DNA from: an uncultured Rhodopila sp.
Lineage (GTDB): Bacteria; Pseudomonadota; Alphaproteobacteria; Acetobacterales; Acetobacteraceae
Assembly (NCBI RefSeq): GCF_903944925.1
Contig: NZ_CAJATU010000108.1
Location: 1-40,356 of the forward strand
DNA: 40,356 nt
Direction of reading: 5' to 3'
Part shown: positions 14,163-24,106 of the stretch, piece after piece
Numbering within the stretch: position 1 is the stretch's first letter
How the letters are laid out: every line of letters begins with the position of its first letter
The notes under the pieces: model-generated
What the model was told of the DNA's origin: nothing
Database searches by the model: none
What the model saw: the letters and a program-made list of their open reading frames with translations, nothing else
Program-made: the position numbers and the translations under genes

Positions 14163-15611
14163 ATGCCAAACGAGCCCAGCCTTCGCCCTGTACGGGTCTC
14201 GCGTGAGACCCGCCTGACCGCGGTCATCGTTGCGTGCGCCCTGTTCATGCAAAACCTCGACTCGACCGTCATCTCCACCGCCCTGCCGACGATGGCGCGG
14301 TCCTTCGGCTACGATCCGGTTCGGATGAACGTGGCACTGACATCATACCTGCTCAGTCTAACAGTGTTCATCCCGGCCAGCGGCTGGATCGCCGATCGCT
14401 TCGGCACAAAGACCGTGTTCCGGGCGGCGATCATCGTCTTCACCGCTGGCTCGGTCTGGTGCGGGCTTTCCACCGGCCTGGCCGCGTTGGTCGCCGCCCG
14501 CGTTCTGCAAGGTCTTGGTGGCGCCATGATGGTCCCTGTAGGCCGGTTGCTGCTGCTACGCACCGCCGCAAAGTCCGAACTGGTCGCCGCGATGGCATGG
14601 CTGACAATGCCGGCGCTGCTCGGCCCTGTGGTCGGGCCGCCGCTTGGTGGCTTCATCGTCAGCTACTTCAACTGGCGCTGGACCTTCTTCATTAACATCC
14701 CCATCGGGCTTGTCGGCTTGCTCGCGGTCACGCTGTTCATCAGGGACTTCCGGGAACCGTCGAGGCGATCGTTCGACTTCCAAGGCTTGGCGCTGACGGG
14801 TCTCGCTCTGGTTTTCGGCATGGTCGGCCTGGAAACCGTTGGCCGGGGCCTTGTCTCCCCCGGGCTGACCGAAGCCATGATCGCCGCGGGCATCGTGGTA
14901 GGGTTCCTGTATTTTCTGCACGCGCGGCGCCATCCCGCCCCGTTGCTGGATCTCACCCTCATGAGGCTGCCCTGTTTCGGGCTGTCCTTTGCCGCCATGA
15001 TGCTGTTCCGTACCGGAATCGGCGCCATCCCGTTCCTGCTGCCGATGATGCTGCAGGTCGGCTTTGGTAGCTCCGCGGTGCAGAGCGGGCTGATCACCTT
15101 CGCCAGTTCGGCCGGCGCGTTGGTGATGAAGCCGGGCGCTCAGCACGCTCTCCGGCTATTCGGATTCCGCGATACGCTGATCTGGAACGGCGTGCTGTCG
15201 GGTGTCACGCTAATCGCCTGCGCCGCCTTCCGTCCCACCTGGCCGGCCGCAGCGATCTACCTCGTGTTGCTGGCCGGCGGCTTCCTGAGGTCGCTTCAGT
15301 TCACAGCGTACAACACGCTGGCATACGGCGACGTCCCCCGCGCGCAATTGAGCGCCGCCACCAGCCTCTACACCGCCGGCCAGCAGCTTTCCGCGACGAT
15401 TGGCGTTTCCATCGGAGCACTGGCGCTTGAGGTTTCGCGCACACTGGCCGGCCATGGGACGCCCGAGAACTCCGACTTCAGCGTGGCGTTCGTCGTTGTC
15501 GGCCTGATGACCTTGGCCGCTGCTCCGATCGCCCTGTTCATGCCGCTGACCGCCGGAGACGACCTCATTGGCCGCAATGCCGTGCTGCCGGTAGCGAAGC
15601 CCGGCGAATAA
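14163..15611 (+). CDS. MFS exporter, DHA2 (EmrB/QacA) family
   Basis: A 482-residue inner-membrane protein with about 14 hydrophobic segments. Family motifs are visible: LDSTVISTALPTMARSF near the first segment (motif D1), GWIADRFGTKTVF (motif A) and LQGLGGAMMVPVGRLLLLR (motif B), then LTMPALLGPVVGPPLGGFI (motif C of drug antiporters). DHA2 members export drugs or toxic compounds by proton antiport. No periplasmic adaptor (EmrA/HlyD) gene is adjacent, so a stand-alone transporter is likely. The start at 14163 is chosen because family similarity begins soon after; an upstream in-frame ATG at 14088 would add 25 residues. No clear ribosome binding site was found for either. Substrate unknown. 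Confidence 0.85.
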   Translation: MPNEPSLRPVRVSRETRLTAVIVACALFMQNLDSTVISTALPTMARSFGYDPVRMNVALTSYLLSLTVFIPASGWIADRFGTKTVFRAAIIVFTAGSVWCGLSTGLAALVAARVLQGLGGAMMVPVGRLLLLRTAAKSELVAAMAWLTMPALLGPVVGPPLGGFIVSYFNWRWTFFINIPIGLVGLLAVTLFIRDFREPSRRSFDFQGLALTGLALVFGMVGLETVGRGLVSPGLTEAMIAAGIVVGFLYFLHARRHPAPLLDLTLMRLPCFGLSFAAMMLFRTGIGAIPFLLPMMLQVGFGSSAVQSGLITFASSAGALVMKPGAQHALRLFGFRDTLIWNGVLSGVTLIACAAFRPTWPAAAIYLVLLAGGFLRSLQFTAYNTLAYGDVPRAQLSAATSLYTAGQQLSATIGVSIGALALEVSRTLAGHGTPENSDFSVAFVVVGLMTLAAAPIALFMPLTAGDDLIGRNAVLPVAKPGE

Positions 15612-15628
15612 GCCGCCCCTTCACCCAA

Positions 15629-15646
15629 GCGTCAGAAAATTGTAAT
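15629..15646 (+). promoter_or_regulatory. Weak Pho-box-like direct repeat before ugpB
   Basis: GCGTCAG at 15629 and TTGTAAT at 15640 are spaced by 11 bases, the period of PhoB half-sites (consensus CTGTCAT). They match the consensus at 4 and 5 of 7 positions. It lies 59 bases before the ugpB start, and ugp operons are known PhoB targets, but the match is poor. Confidence 0.25.
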
Positions 15647-15704
15647 CGGTTGGCAACACCGCATCGCTAACGCCTGCGAACCGATCTACTTAGGATACCG
15701 TCTG

Positions 15705-17027
15705 ATGAAGCGCCGCACCCTGCTTGCCGCCCCTTTTGCCGTCGCTGCCACCCGGGCGCGCGCGGTCGAGAAAACCAGGATCGTCTGGTGGCACGCCATG
15801 ACCGCCGCGCTGGCAGAGGAGATCGGCCGCATCGCCGGCGGTTTCAACGCCAGCCAGGACCAGGTCGAGATCCAGGCGATCTACAAGGGGGGCTACGCCG
15901 ACACGCTGACCGCGACGATCGCCGCCTCTCGCGCCGGGCAGGCCCCCCATCTCGTGCAGGTCTTCGAGGTCGGCACCGGTACGATGCTCGCCGCGGGCAA
16001 GGCGGTGAAGCCGATCTGGGAACTGGCGAAGGAAACCGGGCTTGCGATCGATCCGAAAGCCTATATCCCCGCGGTGCGCGGCTACTACAGCCTGATCGAC
16101 GGACGCATGGCGTCCATGCCGTTCAACTCTTCGACCGCTGTCATGTGGTACAATAAGGACGCGTTCCGTAAAGCCGGCCTTGATCCCGACAAGGCGCCTG
16201 CGACTTGGCAGGAGGTCCGTAAGGCAGCCGAGACGATCAAGACCAAGGATGCCGCGCCGGTGGCTATGACGACCTCCTGGCCGACATGGATCCAACTCGA
16301 GCAATACAGCGCATTGCACAATCTGCCATTTGCCACGAAGTCGGACGGCTTCGACGGTCTGGACGCCGAACTGGTGTTCAATACCAAGCAGCACGTGAAA
16401 CATATCGAGCGCCTGCTGGAGATGTCGAAGGATGGCAGCTTCAAATACGCCGGGCGCGACACCGCTCCCGATCCGTTGATCGTCTCCGGGGAAGCGGCGA
16501 TCTCCTTCGGGTCGTCATCGTCTCGCGGCAACTTGGTGAAGTCGGCGAAATTTGACTGGGGCGAGGCGTATCTGCCGTTCGACCCGGAGATCACTAAGAA
16601 GCCGGAGAACTCCATCATAGGGGGTGCCAGCCTGTGGATCATGACCGCACCGGACCGTAATCCAGGGGAGTACAAGGCCGTTGCGGAGTTCCTGAAATAC
16701 ATCGGCAAGCCCGAGGTGGATTCCACCTGGAGCCAGAACACCGGCTACGTCCCGGTCACCTTCGCCGGCTACGAATTGTCGAAACAGCAAGGCTACTACA
16801 CAAAGAATGTGGGCGCCGACATTCCGGTCGAGCAGCTTGCCAGAGGTTCTCTGACGCCGAATACGAAGGGTCTGCGCCTCGGGCGCCTGCCGGAAATCCG
16901 CAACATCATCCAGGAGGAGTTGGAGAAGGCGCTGCAAGGCGGACAGACCGCTCAGCAAGCGATGGATGTGGCCGTGACGCGCGGCAACAAGGTGCTGCGA
17001 GAATTCGCCAAGGCGGTAAGGGCCTGA
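15705..17027 (+). CDS. ugpB: Glycerol-3-phosphate ABC transporter, periplasmic binding protein UgpB
   Basis: A 440-residue solute-binding protein starting with a Tat-like or Sec signal, MKRRTLLAAPFAVAATRARA, with cleavage likely after ARA. The mature part shows IVWWHAMTAALAEEI, FNASQDQVEIQAIYKGGYAD and MPFNSSTAVMWYNKDAFRKA, all close to E. coli UgpB, which binds sn-glycerol-3-phosphate and glycerophosphodiesters. It is the first gene of a complete ugpBAEC set; the permease genes follow within 10 bases. Ugp serves as a phosphate source importer under phosphate limitation, and a weak Pho-box-like repeat lies upstream. Family placement is firm, exact substrate somewhat less so. Confidence 0.9.
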   Translation: MKRRTLLAAPFAVAATRARAVEKTRIVWWHAMTAALAEEIGRIAGGFNASQDQVEIQAIYKGGYADTLTATIAASRAGQAPHLVQVFEVGTGTMLAAGKAVKPIWELAKETGLAIDPKAYIPAVRGYYSLIDGRMASMPFNSSTAVMWYNKDAFRKAGLDPDKAPATWQEVRKAAETIKTKDAAPVAMTTSWPTWIQLEQYSALHNLPFATKSDGFDGLDAELVFNTKQHVKHIERLLEMSKDGSFKYAGRDTAPDPLIVSGEAAISFGSSSSRGNLVKSAKFDWGEAYLPFDPEITKKPENSIIGGASLWIMTAPDRNPGEYKAVAEFLKYIGKPEVDSTWSQNTGYVPVTFAGYELSKQQGYYTKNVGADIPVEQLARGSLTPNTKGLRLGRLPEIRNIIQEELEKALQGGQTAQQAMDVAVTRGNKVLREFAKAVRA

Positions 17028-17034
17028 GCACTGC

Positions 17035-17916
17035 ATGGACCGCCGGACGGTCTTCAATGGACGTCTGCTGCCGGTGGTTCTGCTGCTGCCTCAGCTTCTG
17101 CTGACGCTGTTTTTCTTCTACTGGCCGGCCGCAGAGGCTGTTTGGTCCAGCCTGACCACGCAGGATGCCTTCGGCCAGGATTGGGTCTTCGTTGGCCTGG
17201 ATAACTTCCAGGACCTTTTCGATGATCCATTATACCTGGATTCGGCTGTCCGAACGGTTTTCTTCTGCCTGTCGGTCAGCGTGCTGGCGATGTGCATCGC
17301 GCTGGCTCTCGCCGTTTTCGCCGATCGGCAGATTGCCGGGCGGGGCGTATATCGGACCTTGCTGATCTGGCCGTATGCGATCGCGCCGGCAATGTCGGCG
17401 GTGCTTTTCCTGTTCGTGCTGAACCCTCGGGTCGGGCTGCTCGGCCGCTGGCTCAACCGACACGGTGTCGCGTGGGACTATACGCTGAACGGCAGCCAGG
17501 CGATGTTGATGGTGATGTCCGCCAGCGCCTGGAAACAGGTCAGCTACAACTTCATCTTCTTTCTGGCCGGCTTGCAATCCATCCCCCGCGCGGTGATCGA
17601 GGCGGCCCGCATGGACGGTGCCAAGGGCTGGCGGCGGTTCCGCACCATCACCTTCCCGCTGCTATCTCCAACGACCTTCTTTCTCCTGGTGGTCAACGTC
17701 GTTTACGCCGCCTTCGATACGTTCGGCACGATTTACGCCCTGACGCAGGGCGGCCCCGGGAAGGACACCGAAACCCTGGTGATCAAGGTGTTTCGTGACG
17801 GGGTGATCAACCAGGACATCGGATCGTCGTCCGCCCAATCGGTAGTTCTGATGCTGGGGGTGATCCTGATCACTGCGATCCAATTCCGCTTCATGGGCAA
17901 AAGGACGCTGTCGTGA
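17035..17916 (+). CDS. ugpA: Glycerol-3-phosphate ABC transporter permease UgpA
   Basis: A 293-residue MalF-type permease with about six membrane segments: the first around LLPVVLLLPQLLLTLFFFYW, the last around VVLMLGVILITAIQFRF. The EAA loop reads EAARMDGAKGWRRFRTITFP, the docking site for the UgpC ATPase. It starts at an ATG 7 bases after the ugpB stop and ends overlapping ugpE by 4 bases (GTGA), so translation is coupled. It forms the channel with UgpE. Confidence 0.9.
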   Translation: MDRRTVFNGRLLPVVLLLPQLLLTLFFFYWPAAEAVWSSLTTQDAFGQDWVFVGLDNFQDLFDDPLYLDSAVRTVFFCLSVSVLAMCIALALAVFADRQIAGRGVYRTLLIWPYAIAPAMSAVLFLFVLNPRVGLLGRWLNRHGVAWDYTLNGSQAMLMVMSASAWKQVSYNFIFFLAGLQSIPRAVIEAARMDGAKGWRRFRTITFPLLSPTTFFLLVVNVVYAAFDTFGTIYALTQGGPGKDTETLVIKVFRDGVINQDIGSSSAQSVVLMLGVILITAIQFRFMGKRTLS

Positions 17917-18752
17917 GACGCCCGCTTGACCGTCCCGATTATTTCGCGCACATCATCCTGATCCTAGGCGTCATGCTGTTCGCCTTCCCGGTCTGGCTGG
18001 TATTCGCCGGCTCCACCCAGGATCCCGACGCCATCATGCGCGGCGATCTTTCGTTGATTCCCGACCTCACCAATCTGTCCGTCTATACCCGCGTCCTGTT
18101 GCACGGCACCATGGGAACCGAGCCGGTCTGGCACATGCTGCTGATCTCGTTCGGCATGGCCGTTGCCATCGCCACCGGCAAGATCTTCATATCGGTCCTG
18201 TCCGCCTATGCCGTCGTCTTCTTTCGCTTTCCCTTCCGTCAGACCGCGTTCTGGTTGATCTTCGTTACCTTGATGCTACCGGTAGAAGTGCGCATCATTC
18301 CGACCTACGCGGTCATGTCCGGCTTCGCCCTGATCAACACGTTCACCGGACTGTGGGTCCCGCTGATCGCGTCAGCCACCGCCACGCTGCTGTTCCGCCA
18401 GGTTTTTACCGCCATCCCAGACGAACTGCTCGAAGCCGCCCGCATCGACGGCGCCGGACCGTTGCGCTTCCTTCGCGACATCGTCCTGCCGGTCTCGGGC
18501 GCCAATATTGCCGCACTGTTTGTTATTCTGTTCGTCTACGGCTGGAACCAATATCTCTGGCCCCTGCTGGTTTCAACCGACCCCAGCCTCGACACTATCG
18601 TCATCGGCATCGTCAAAATGATCGGCCAGGAGACGCAAACCGATTGGAGCGCCGTAATGGCGACCGCCGTCCTTGCTTTACTGCCACCGGTAGCGGTCGT
18701 CGTGCTCATGCAACGCTGGTTTGTTGCCGGCCTTACCGAAGGCGAGAAATAG
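17913..18752 (+). CDS. ugpE: Glycerol-3-phosphate ABC transporter permease UgpE
   Basis: A 279-residue MalG-type permease with six membrane segments and the EAA loop EAARIDGAGPLRFLRDIVLP. The start is a GTG overlapping the ugpA stop. The C-terminal VLMQRWFVAGLTEGEK ending is the usual end of UgpE/MalG proteins (the GLteGavK-like motif). ugpC starts directly after its stop codon, so all four genes form one tight operon. Confidence 0.9.
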   Translation: MRRPLDRPDYFAHIILILGVMLFAFPVWLVFAGSTQDPDAIMRGDLSLIPDLTNLSVYTRVLLHGTMGTEPVWHMLLISFGMAVAIATGKIFISVLSAYAVVFFRFPFRQTAFWLIFVTLMLPVEVRIIPTYAVMSGFALINTFTGLWVPLIASATATLLFRQVFTAIPDELLEAARIDGAGPLRFLRDIVLPVSGANIAALFVILFVYGWNQYLWPLLVSTDPSLDTIVIGIVKMIGQETQTDWSAVMATAVLALLPPVAVVVLMQRWFVAGLTEGEK

Positions 18753-19817
<1,065 letters not shown>

Positions 19818-19962
19818 GCTGGCAGTTGGCCGGAAGGAACCGCGTGCACTCGGCAACATGGTGACCGCCATCGAGGGATCACCGGGGATTCCTGATCGGG
19901 AGGCAGGCCGCACGCCAGGAGCGGCGCTGAGCTTGGCCAATCGGAGTCTCCGACCACGGATA

Positions 19963-20300
19963 TCAGCCCGCGGACAACAACCAGACCAAGCCGCCCGACA
20001 AAACAATCGTCGCTGGAAGCATTGCCACCCATACTATGACGATCTGCCGCACCACGCCCAATTGGACGCCCGCTCCGGACCCGGCCATTGTTCCCGCCAC
20101 TCCCGATGAGATGATATGTGTCGTGCTTACCGGCAGCGCCGAAAACCCGGCCGTACAGTTGAGCATCCCGCCGGCCAGTTCGGCCGATGCGGCCTGCGCC
20201 GACGTCAGTTACGTTCGCCGATGGTGGTGACGATACGCTCGTAGCCGATCATCGTGCCCATCCCGAGGCAGACGGCGCTGACGGACCCGTTCCGACGCAT
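19963..20300 (-). pseudogene. Decayed Pit-type low-affinity phosphate permease
   Basis: The C-terminal frame reads GFSALPVSTTHIISSGVAGT, then MAGSGAGVQLGVVRQIVIVW and LPATIVLSGGLVWLLSAG before a stop at 19963. PVSTTHI..SGVAGTM is the signature of the second PiT repeat. After a frameshift near 20205 the upstream frame gives LGMGTMIGYERIVTTIGERN, again typical of PitA. Further upstream (20300 to 20620) only garbled frames are seen and the N-terminal two thirds are missing. An intact Pit exchanges phosphate or metal-phosphate with protons. Its loss next to an intact ugp operon is notable. Confidence 0.7.
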
Positions 20301-20686
20301 CCTCAACCGCTCCGTGCAGCGTCCCATGCAGCGCCTTCCAGCAGCCCCGGCCGTTCCCGAGCAGGAATGCCAGTCAAAAGCCTTCACCCTGCCGAGCCGA
20401 TGGGCCAGACGTCGGGCGTCGCGTACGGTAAATTGCCATTCCTTGTCGCCACCCCGCTGGATCAGCGGGGCGCGATCGTCGACCACGACGATGGTTGCGA
20501 ACATCCCATGCCACGGGCGGAGCGGCGCCTGGTCGCAGAGTCGGGTGCACTCACGGCCGGGCGGTGGCAATCCGGACACGGCGGCCTTCGTTCCGGAACG
20601 GAAATCGGCCAAGCGTTCTTGACACCCGTTCCCCCCGTCGGTAGCAAGGCCCCGCTTTCCGGCACGGAATGTTGCCAGGGGCGAGC
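20301..20686. other. No intact gene; probably more Pit relic
   Basis: Frames here are open but composition-driven. On the minus strand the region would hold the N-terminal part of the Pit permease, yet no membrane-like segment could be read. It also forms the upstream region of the atp cluster on the plus strand, so a promoter for atpI is expected in it; none could be pinned down. Confidence 0.35.
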
Positions 20687-20998
20687 ATGAGCCAGGATCA
20701 AGGCGGCCCGGATCCCTCTTTTGAGGACCGTCTGACGGCCGCCCGCAGCAAGCAGGGCCTCGACGCCCCGCCGACGCCGCCCTCTACCGATGGGGGAGCG
20801 CTCGGCGGTTCTTTGTGGGGAATCGGTTTGCGGGTGGGGATAGAATTGGTTTCAGCCCTTGTGGTGGCGGTCGCCATCGGGTACGGGCTGGACCGGATTT
20901 TCCACACCACCCCGATCCTGACGGTGGTGTTCGTTCCCTTGGGCGGCGCGGCCGGTGTGGCGAATCTTTGGCGCATGTTCGCGCCGAAGAAGTCTTGA
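20687..20998 (+). CDS. atpI: ATP synthase protein I (AtpI)
   Basis: A 103-residue protein with a hydrophilic start (MSQDQGGPDPSFEDRL) and two membrane segments, GLRVGIELVSALVVAVAIGY and TPILTVVFVPLGGAAGVANL. This matches the alphaproteobacterial AtpI/AtpZ type, an accessory factor of F0 assembly (c-ring) and possibly Mg transport. It starts the F0 cluster, with GGGGCGAG before the ATG, and is 24 bases from atpB. The F1 genes are not in the window. Confidence 0.85.
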   Translation: MSQDQGGPDPSFEDRLTAARSKQGLDAPPTPPSTDGGALGGSLWGIGLRVGIELVSALVVAVAIGYGLDRIFHTTPILTVVFVPLGGAAGVANLWRMFAPKKS

Positions 20999-21022
20999 TC
21001 GAGGCAGGGTAGGAGCAGGCGC

Positions 21023-21781
21023 GTGGCGGCCGAGGGTTCAAGTAGCATCGACGCGCTGGGACAGTTCCAGCTTCATCCGGCCCTGGGCTTCATCGGGGGA
21101 TCGGTGAATTTCACCCAGGCCAACCTGATGATGGTCATCTCCGGTATTGGCGTTCTCGCCTTGCTCTGGTTTGGCATGAGGCCCCGCGCCATGGTGCCTG
21201 GCCGCCTGCAGGCCGCAGCCGAACTCAGTTACGATACCCTCCTGTCGATGTGCCTGGAGCAGATCGGCCCCGAGGGGCGGAAATACTTTCCGTTCGTGTT
21301 CACCCTGTTCTTCTTCATCCTGTTCGGTAACCTGCTGGGCGTGTTCCCCTATTTCTTCACCTTCACCAGCCATATCGCCGTCACCCTGGCGCTGGCGCTG
21401 CTGGTGTTCATCCTGGTGACGACGGTGGCGATCCAGGAGCATGGCTGGCACTTCCTCAGCTATTTCGTGCCGCAGGGCATCCCCAAGGTGCTGCTGCCGT
21501 TGCTCGTCGTGATCGAGGTGATCTCATACCTCTCACGCATCATCTCACTCTCGGTTCGTCTGTTCGCCAACATGATGGCCGGCCACGTGATGCTGGAGGT
21601 GTTTGGCGCCTTCATCATCATGCTCGCCGGCCTCGGCGTGCTGGGATATTTCCCGGCCGGCCTGTCGCTGGCGCTCAATACCATCCTCATCGGCTTCGAA
21701 CTGCTGGTGGCGGTCCTGCAGGCTTACGTGTTTGCAGTTCTGACCTGTATATACCTGCACGACGCGGTGCATCTGCACTGA
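21023..21781 (+). CDS. atpB: ATP synthase F0 subunit a
   Basis: A 252-residue membrane protein, the proton-channel half of F0. The essential arginine lies in ISLSVRLFANMMAGHVMLEV, and the last helix region ILIGFELLVAVLQAYVFAVL with CIYLHDAVHLH is standard. The start is a GTG at 21023 behind AGGAG. Five or more helices are visible, beginning with ANLMMVISGIGVLALLWF. It works with the c-ring encoded next and the b/b' stalk. Confidence 0.95.
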   Translation: MAAEGSSSIDALGQFQLHPALGFIGGSVNFTQANLMMVISGIGVLALLWFGMRPRAMVPGRLQAAAELSYDTLLSMCLEQIGPEGRKYFPFVFTLFFFILFGNLLGVFPYFFTFTSHIAVTLALALLVFILVTTVAIQEHGWHFLSYFVPQGIPKVLLPLLVVIEVISYLSRIISLSVRLFANMMAGHVMLEVFGAFIIMLAGLGVLGYFPAGLSLALNTILIGFELLVAVLQAYVFAVLTCIYLHDAVHLH

Positions 21782-21857
21782 TACCCTTCCTCAACCCCTG
21801 AACGACCGGGCGGACGTCTCCGCCCGCGCGCCCTGATCAACGAAAGGAAACCGGACT

Positions 21858-22082
21858 ATGGACTTAGCTTCCGCAAAGATGGTTGGTGCCGGCCTTGCTG
21901 TCATCGCACTCGCCGGCGTCGGCGTCGGTATCGGTAACATCTTCGCATCGCTCGTCACCAGCGTGGCCCGCAATCCGGCCGCCCGCGACCGCGTGTTCGG
22001 CCTGGCCATCCTTGGCTTCGCGCTTACGGAAGCCGTCGCGCTGTATGCGCTGGTCATCGCCTTCATCATCCTCTTCGTCTGA
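21858..22082 (+). CDS. atpE: ATP synthase F0 subunit c
   Basis: A 74-residue two-helix proteolipid. The polar loop has RNP (38 to 40) and the proton-binding glutamate is E58 in [14 protein letters not shown]. The glycine-rich first helix ([10 protein letters not shown]) permits tight ring packing. AAAGGAAA precedes the ATG. No sodium-binding set is obvious, so protons are the likely coupling ion (inference). Confidence 0.95.
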   Translation: MDLASAKMVGAGLAVIALAGVGVGIGNIFASLVTSVARNPAARDRVFGLAILGFALTEAVALYALVIAFIILFV

Positions 22083-22118
22083 TAGGGCGGGCGCGCCCCG
22101 GTGCGCCCGGCAAGCATC

Positions 22119-22709
22119 ATGAAGCTGTTCTCCCGGATCATCTCTCTTGCGTCAGCTGGTATCGGAGCCTCACTGCTGCTGCCTGCCGCCGCAAGGGCGG
22201 AAGGCATGCCGCAGCTCGACTTCACCACCCCGCTGACCATCAGCCAGGTGATCTGGGGCGCGATCATCTTCGTGGTGCTGTACCGACTGCTCTCCCGCAA
22301 CGCGCTGCCGCTGGTGTCGTCGGTGCTGGAGGAGCGGGCCGCGAAAATTTCTCTCGACCTCGACGGCGCGCGCGCGGCCAAAGCCAGGGCCGATGCCGGC
22401 GTGGAGGAAGCCAACGCGGCGACCATGAAGGCCCGGGCGGAAGCCCAGCACGCGATCAACGCTGCTGTGGAGGAGGCCAAGAAGGCCGCCGCCGCGCAGG
22501 CCGAGGTGCTGAACGCCCGGCTGGAAAAGCAGTTGGCGGACGCCGAAGCGCAGATCGCCGCGGCGCGTGCCTCAGCTATGAAGGCGTTGCGGCAGGTGGC
22601 GACGGATACCGCCGCGACCGTGGTGACCCGCCTGACGGGCGTGTCGCCGGAGGCCGGCCGGTTGGACGGCGCCATCGGTTCCGCTCTTTCCGCCCGCGGT
22701 ATCGCCTGA
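22119..22709 (+). CDS. atpF': ATP synthase F0 subunit b'
   Basis: A 196-residue stalk protein starting with a hydrophobic leader (MKLFSRIISLASAGIGASLL up to AARAEG), then a membrane segment VIWGAIIFVVLYRLLSRNAL and a long alanine-, lysine- and glutamate-rich coiled coil. Paired b' and b genes are typical of alphaproteobacteria and phototrophs. The ATG at 22119 is preferred; a GTG at 22101 would add six residues and neither has a strong ribosome binding site. The leader could be a cleavable signal or an extra membrane helix. Confidence 0.88.
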   Translation: MKLFSRIISLASAGIGASLLLPAAARAEGMPQLDFTTPLTISQVIWGAIIFVVLYRLLSRNALPLVSSVLEERAAKISLDLDGARAAKARADAGVEEANAATMKARAEAQHAINAAVEEAKKAAAAQAEVLNARLEKQLADAEAQIAAARASAMKALRQVATDTAATVVTRLTGVSPEAGRLDGAIGSALSARGIA

Positions 22710-22724
22710 ACAGGAGCTGATACG

Positions 22725-23240
22725 ATGCACCACGAGGCAAGCTTCTTCGCCGATCCCAAGAACTGGGTGATGATTGCGTTCTTCCTGTTCTTTATTCTGT
22801 TCGGCGGGAAGCTCTGGGGTGCCCTCGCCAAAATTCTTGATGCGCGGACCGCCAGCGTCAAAGCCGAACTGGAAGAAGCATCCAGGCTGCGGCGCGAAGC
22901 CGAGGCGCTGCTGGATGACGCCGAGAAGCAGCGCGCCGATGCCCTGGCCGAGGCCAAGGCGCTGATCGAAAGCGCTCGCGCCGAGGCTGCCCGGCTTGCC
23001 ACCGAGGCCGCCGCCGAGGCGGAGGCAGCCGCCAAGAGGCGGGAGCGGATGGCGATCGACCGCATCGGCGCCGCCGAGAAGGCCGCCGTGGATGACGTGC
23101 GTCTGGCCGCGGCCGATATCGCGACAACGGCGGCGCGGCAGGTGATTGCCGATGGCCTGACCGCCGACGCGGATTCGCGGTTGATCGATCAGGCGATTAC
23201 CCAATTGCCGTCGGCCCTTTCAGCCCGCCGCGCGGCATAG
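22725..23240 (+). CDS. atpF: ATP synthase F0 subunit b
   Basis: A 171-residue stalk protein with a single N-terminal membrane segment, NWVMIAFFLFFILFGGKLWG, followed by a long coiled coil (VKAELEEASRLRREAEALLD onward). With b' it forms the peripheral stalk that holds F1. AGGAG precedes the ATG. It is the last gene of the cluster, ending 5 bases from the convergent ROK kinase gene; no terminator hairpin was seen between them. Confidence 0.9.
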   Translation: MHHEASFFADPKNWVMIAFFLFFILFGGKLWGALAKILDARTASVKAELEEASRLRREAEALLDDAEKQRADALAEAKALIESARAEAARLATEAAAEAEAAAKRRERMAIDRIGAAEKAAVDDVRLAAADIATTAARQVIADGLTADADSRLIDQAITQLPSALSARRAA

Positions 23241-23245
23241 AGGTT

Positions 23246-24001
23246 TCAGCCGGCATTCGCGAACACGCTATCCAGGCGGCGGTCCCACAAGCGGACCCCG
23301 CCGGTAATCCCGGCTTCGTTCGACACGAGCTTGATGTTCGGCGCCAGGTCCAGCGTGATATGCTTGGCGTTGCCGCCGCCGATATACAGCGTCTCGTATC
23401 CGACAAGCGTATTGATGCAGTCAAGCGCCCGCCGCACCCGGCGGTTCCAGTGCTTGCGGCCGATGGCCCGGTAAGCTTCGGCCCCGATGTATTCGTCGTA
23501 GGTCTTTCCCTTGCGGATCGGGTGCTGGCTGAGTTCCAGGTGCGGCGCCGGGTGGCCGTCCTGGAACAGCGAGAATCCCATCCCGGTGCCCAAGGTGATC
23601 ACGCATTCCAGGCCTTTGCCAGCGATCACGCCAAGCCCCTGCACTTCGGAATCGTTCAGCATCCGCGCCGGTTTGCCAAGCTTATCGGTCAGCGATGCCA
23701 CCAGCGGGAAATGGCGCCAATCCTCGGTGCCGAGATTGGGGGCCGTCAGCACCTGGCCTCGCCGCACCACCCCAGGAAATCCCACCGATATCCGGTCGAA
23801 ATTCCCGAGCGGGGTCGCCAGTTGGACCAGCGCCTCCAAAACGGCCTGAGGCGTCGCATGGGCCGGCGTTTCCACCCTGTTGGGCGTTGCCACCAGCTCC
23901 CCGTTCGCATCGAGCAATCCGGCCTTCAGTCGGGTGCCGCCGACATCGATCGCCAAAGTGAACGGCTCGGGGTGGCGAGGTAGCTCGGGGTTGATGTCCA
24001 T
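23246..24001 (-). CDS. ROK kinase, polyphosphate glucokinase-like
   Basis: A 251-residue ROK-family sugar kinase. The phosphate-binding loop is LAIDVGGTRLKAG (DVGGT at 19 to 23), followed by FPGVV, MLNDSEVQGLGVIAGKGLE and the glycine-rich LGTGMGFSLF. The length and the short form without the ROK zinc motif fit the polyphosphate glucokinase (PpgK) group, which phosphorylates glucose with polyphosphate or ATP. Whether it uses polyphosphate cannot be decided from sequence alone. The ATG at 24001 has AGGAA at good spacing. It converges with atpF. Confidence 0.75.
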   Translation of the reverse strand: MDINPELPRHPEPFTLAIDVGGTRLKAGLLDANGELVATPNRVETPAHATPQAVLEALVQLATPLGNFDRISVGFPGVVRRGQVLTAPNLGTEDWRHFPLVASLTDKLGKPARMLNDSEVQGLGVIAGKGLECVITLGTGMGFSLFQDGHPAPHLELSQHPIRKGKTYDEYIGAEAYRAIGRKHWNRRVRRALDCINTLVGYETLYIGGGNAKHITLDLAPNIKLVSNEAGITGGVRLWDRRLDSVFANAG

Positions 24002-24106
24002 GCGTGGATTCCTGCTGGCCAATCCGCTGCAAATAGGCAGCCTTCGGTCGGAAAGGAAGCCTATCTCGGCCGAAGCACGCGCTTAACGCCGCGGGACCGG
24101 ACAGTC

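Noticed and set aside
21791..23065. 424-residue minus-strand frame opposite atpE and both b subunits
   Set aside because: Extremely alanine/serine-rich antisense shadow of the alanine-rich stalk genes; no start signal or motif.
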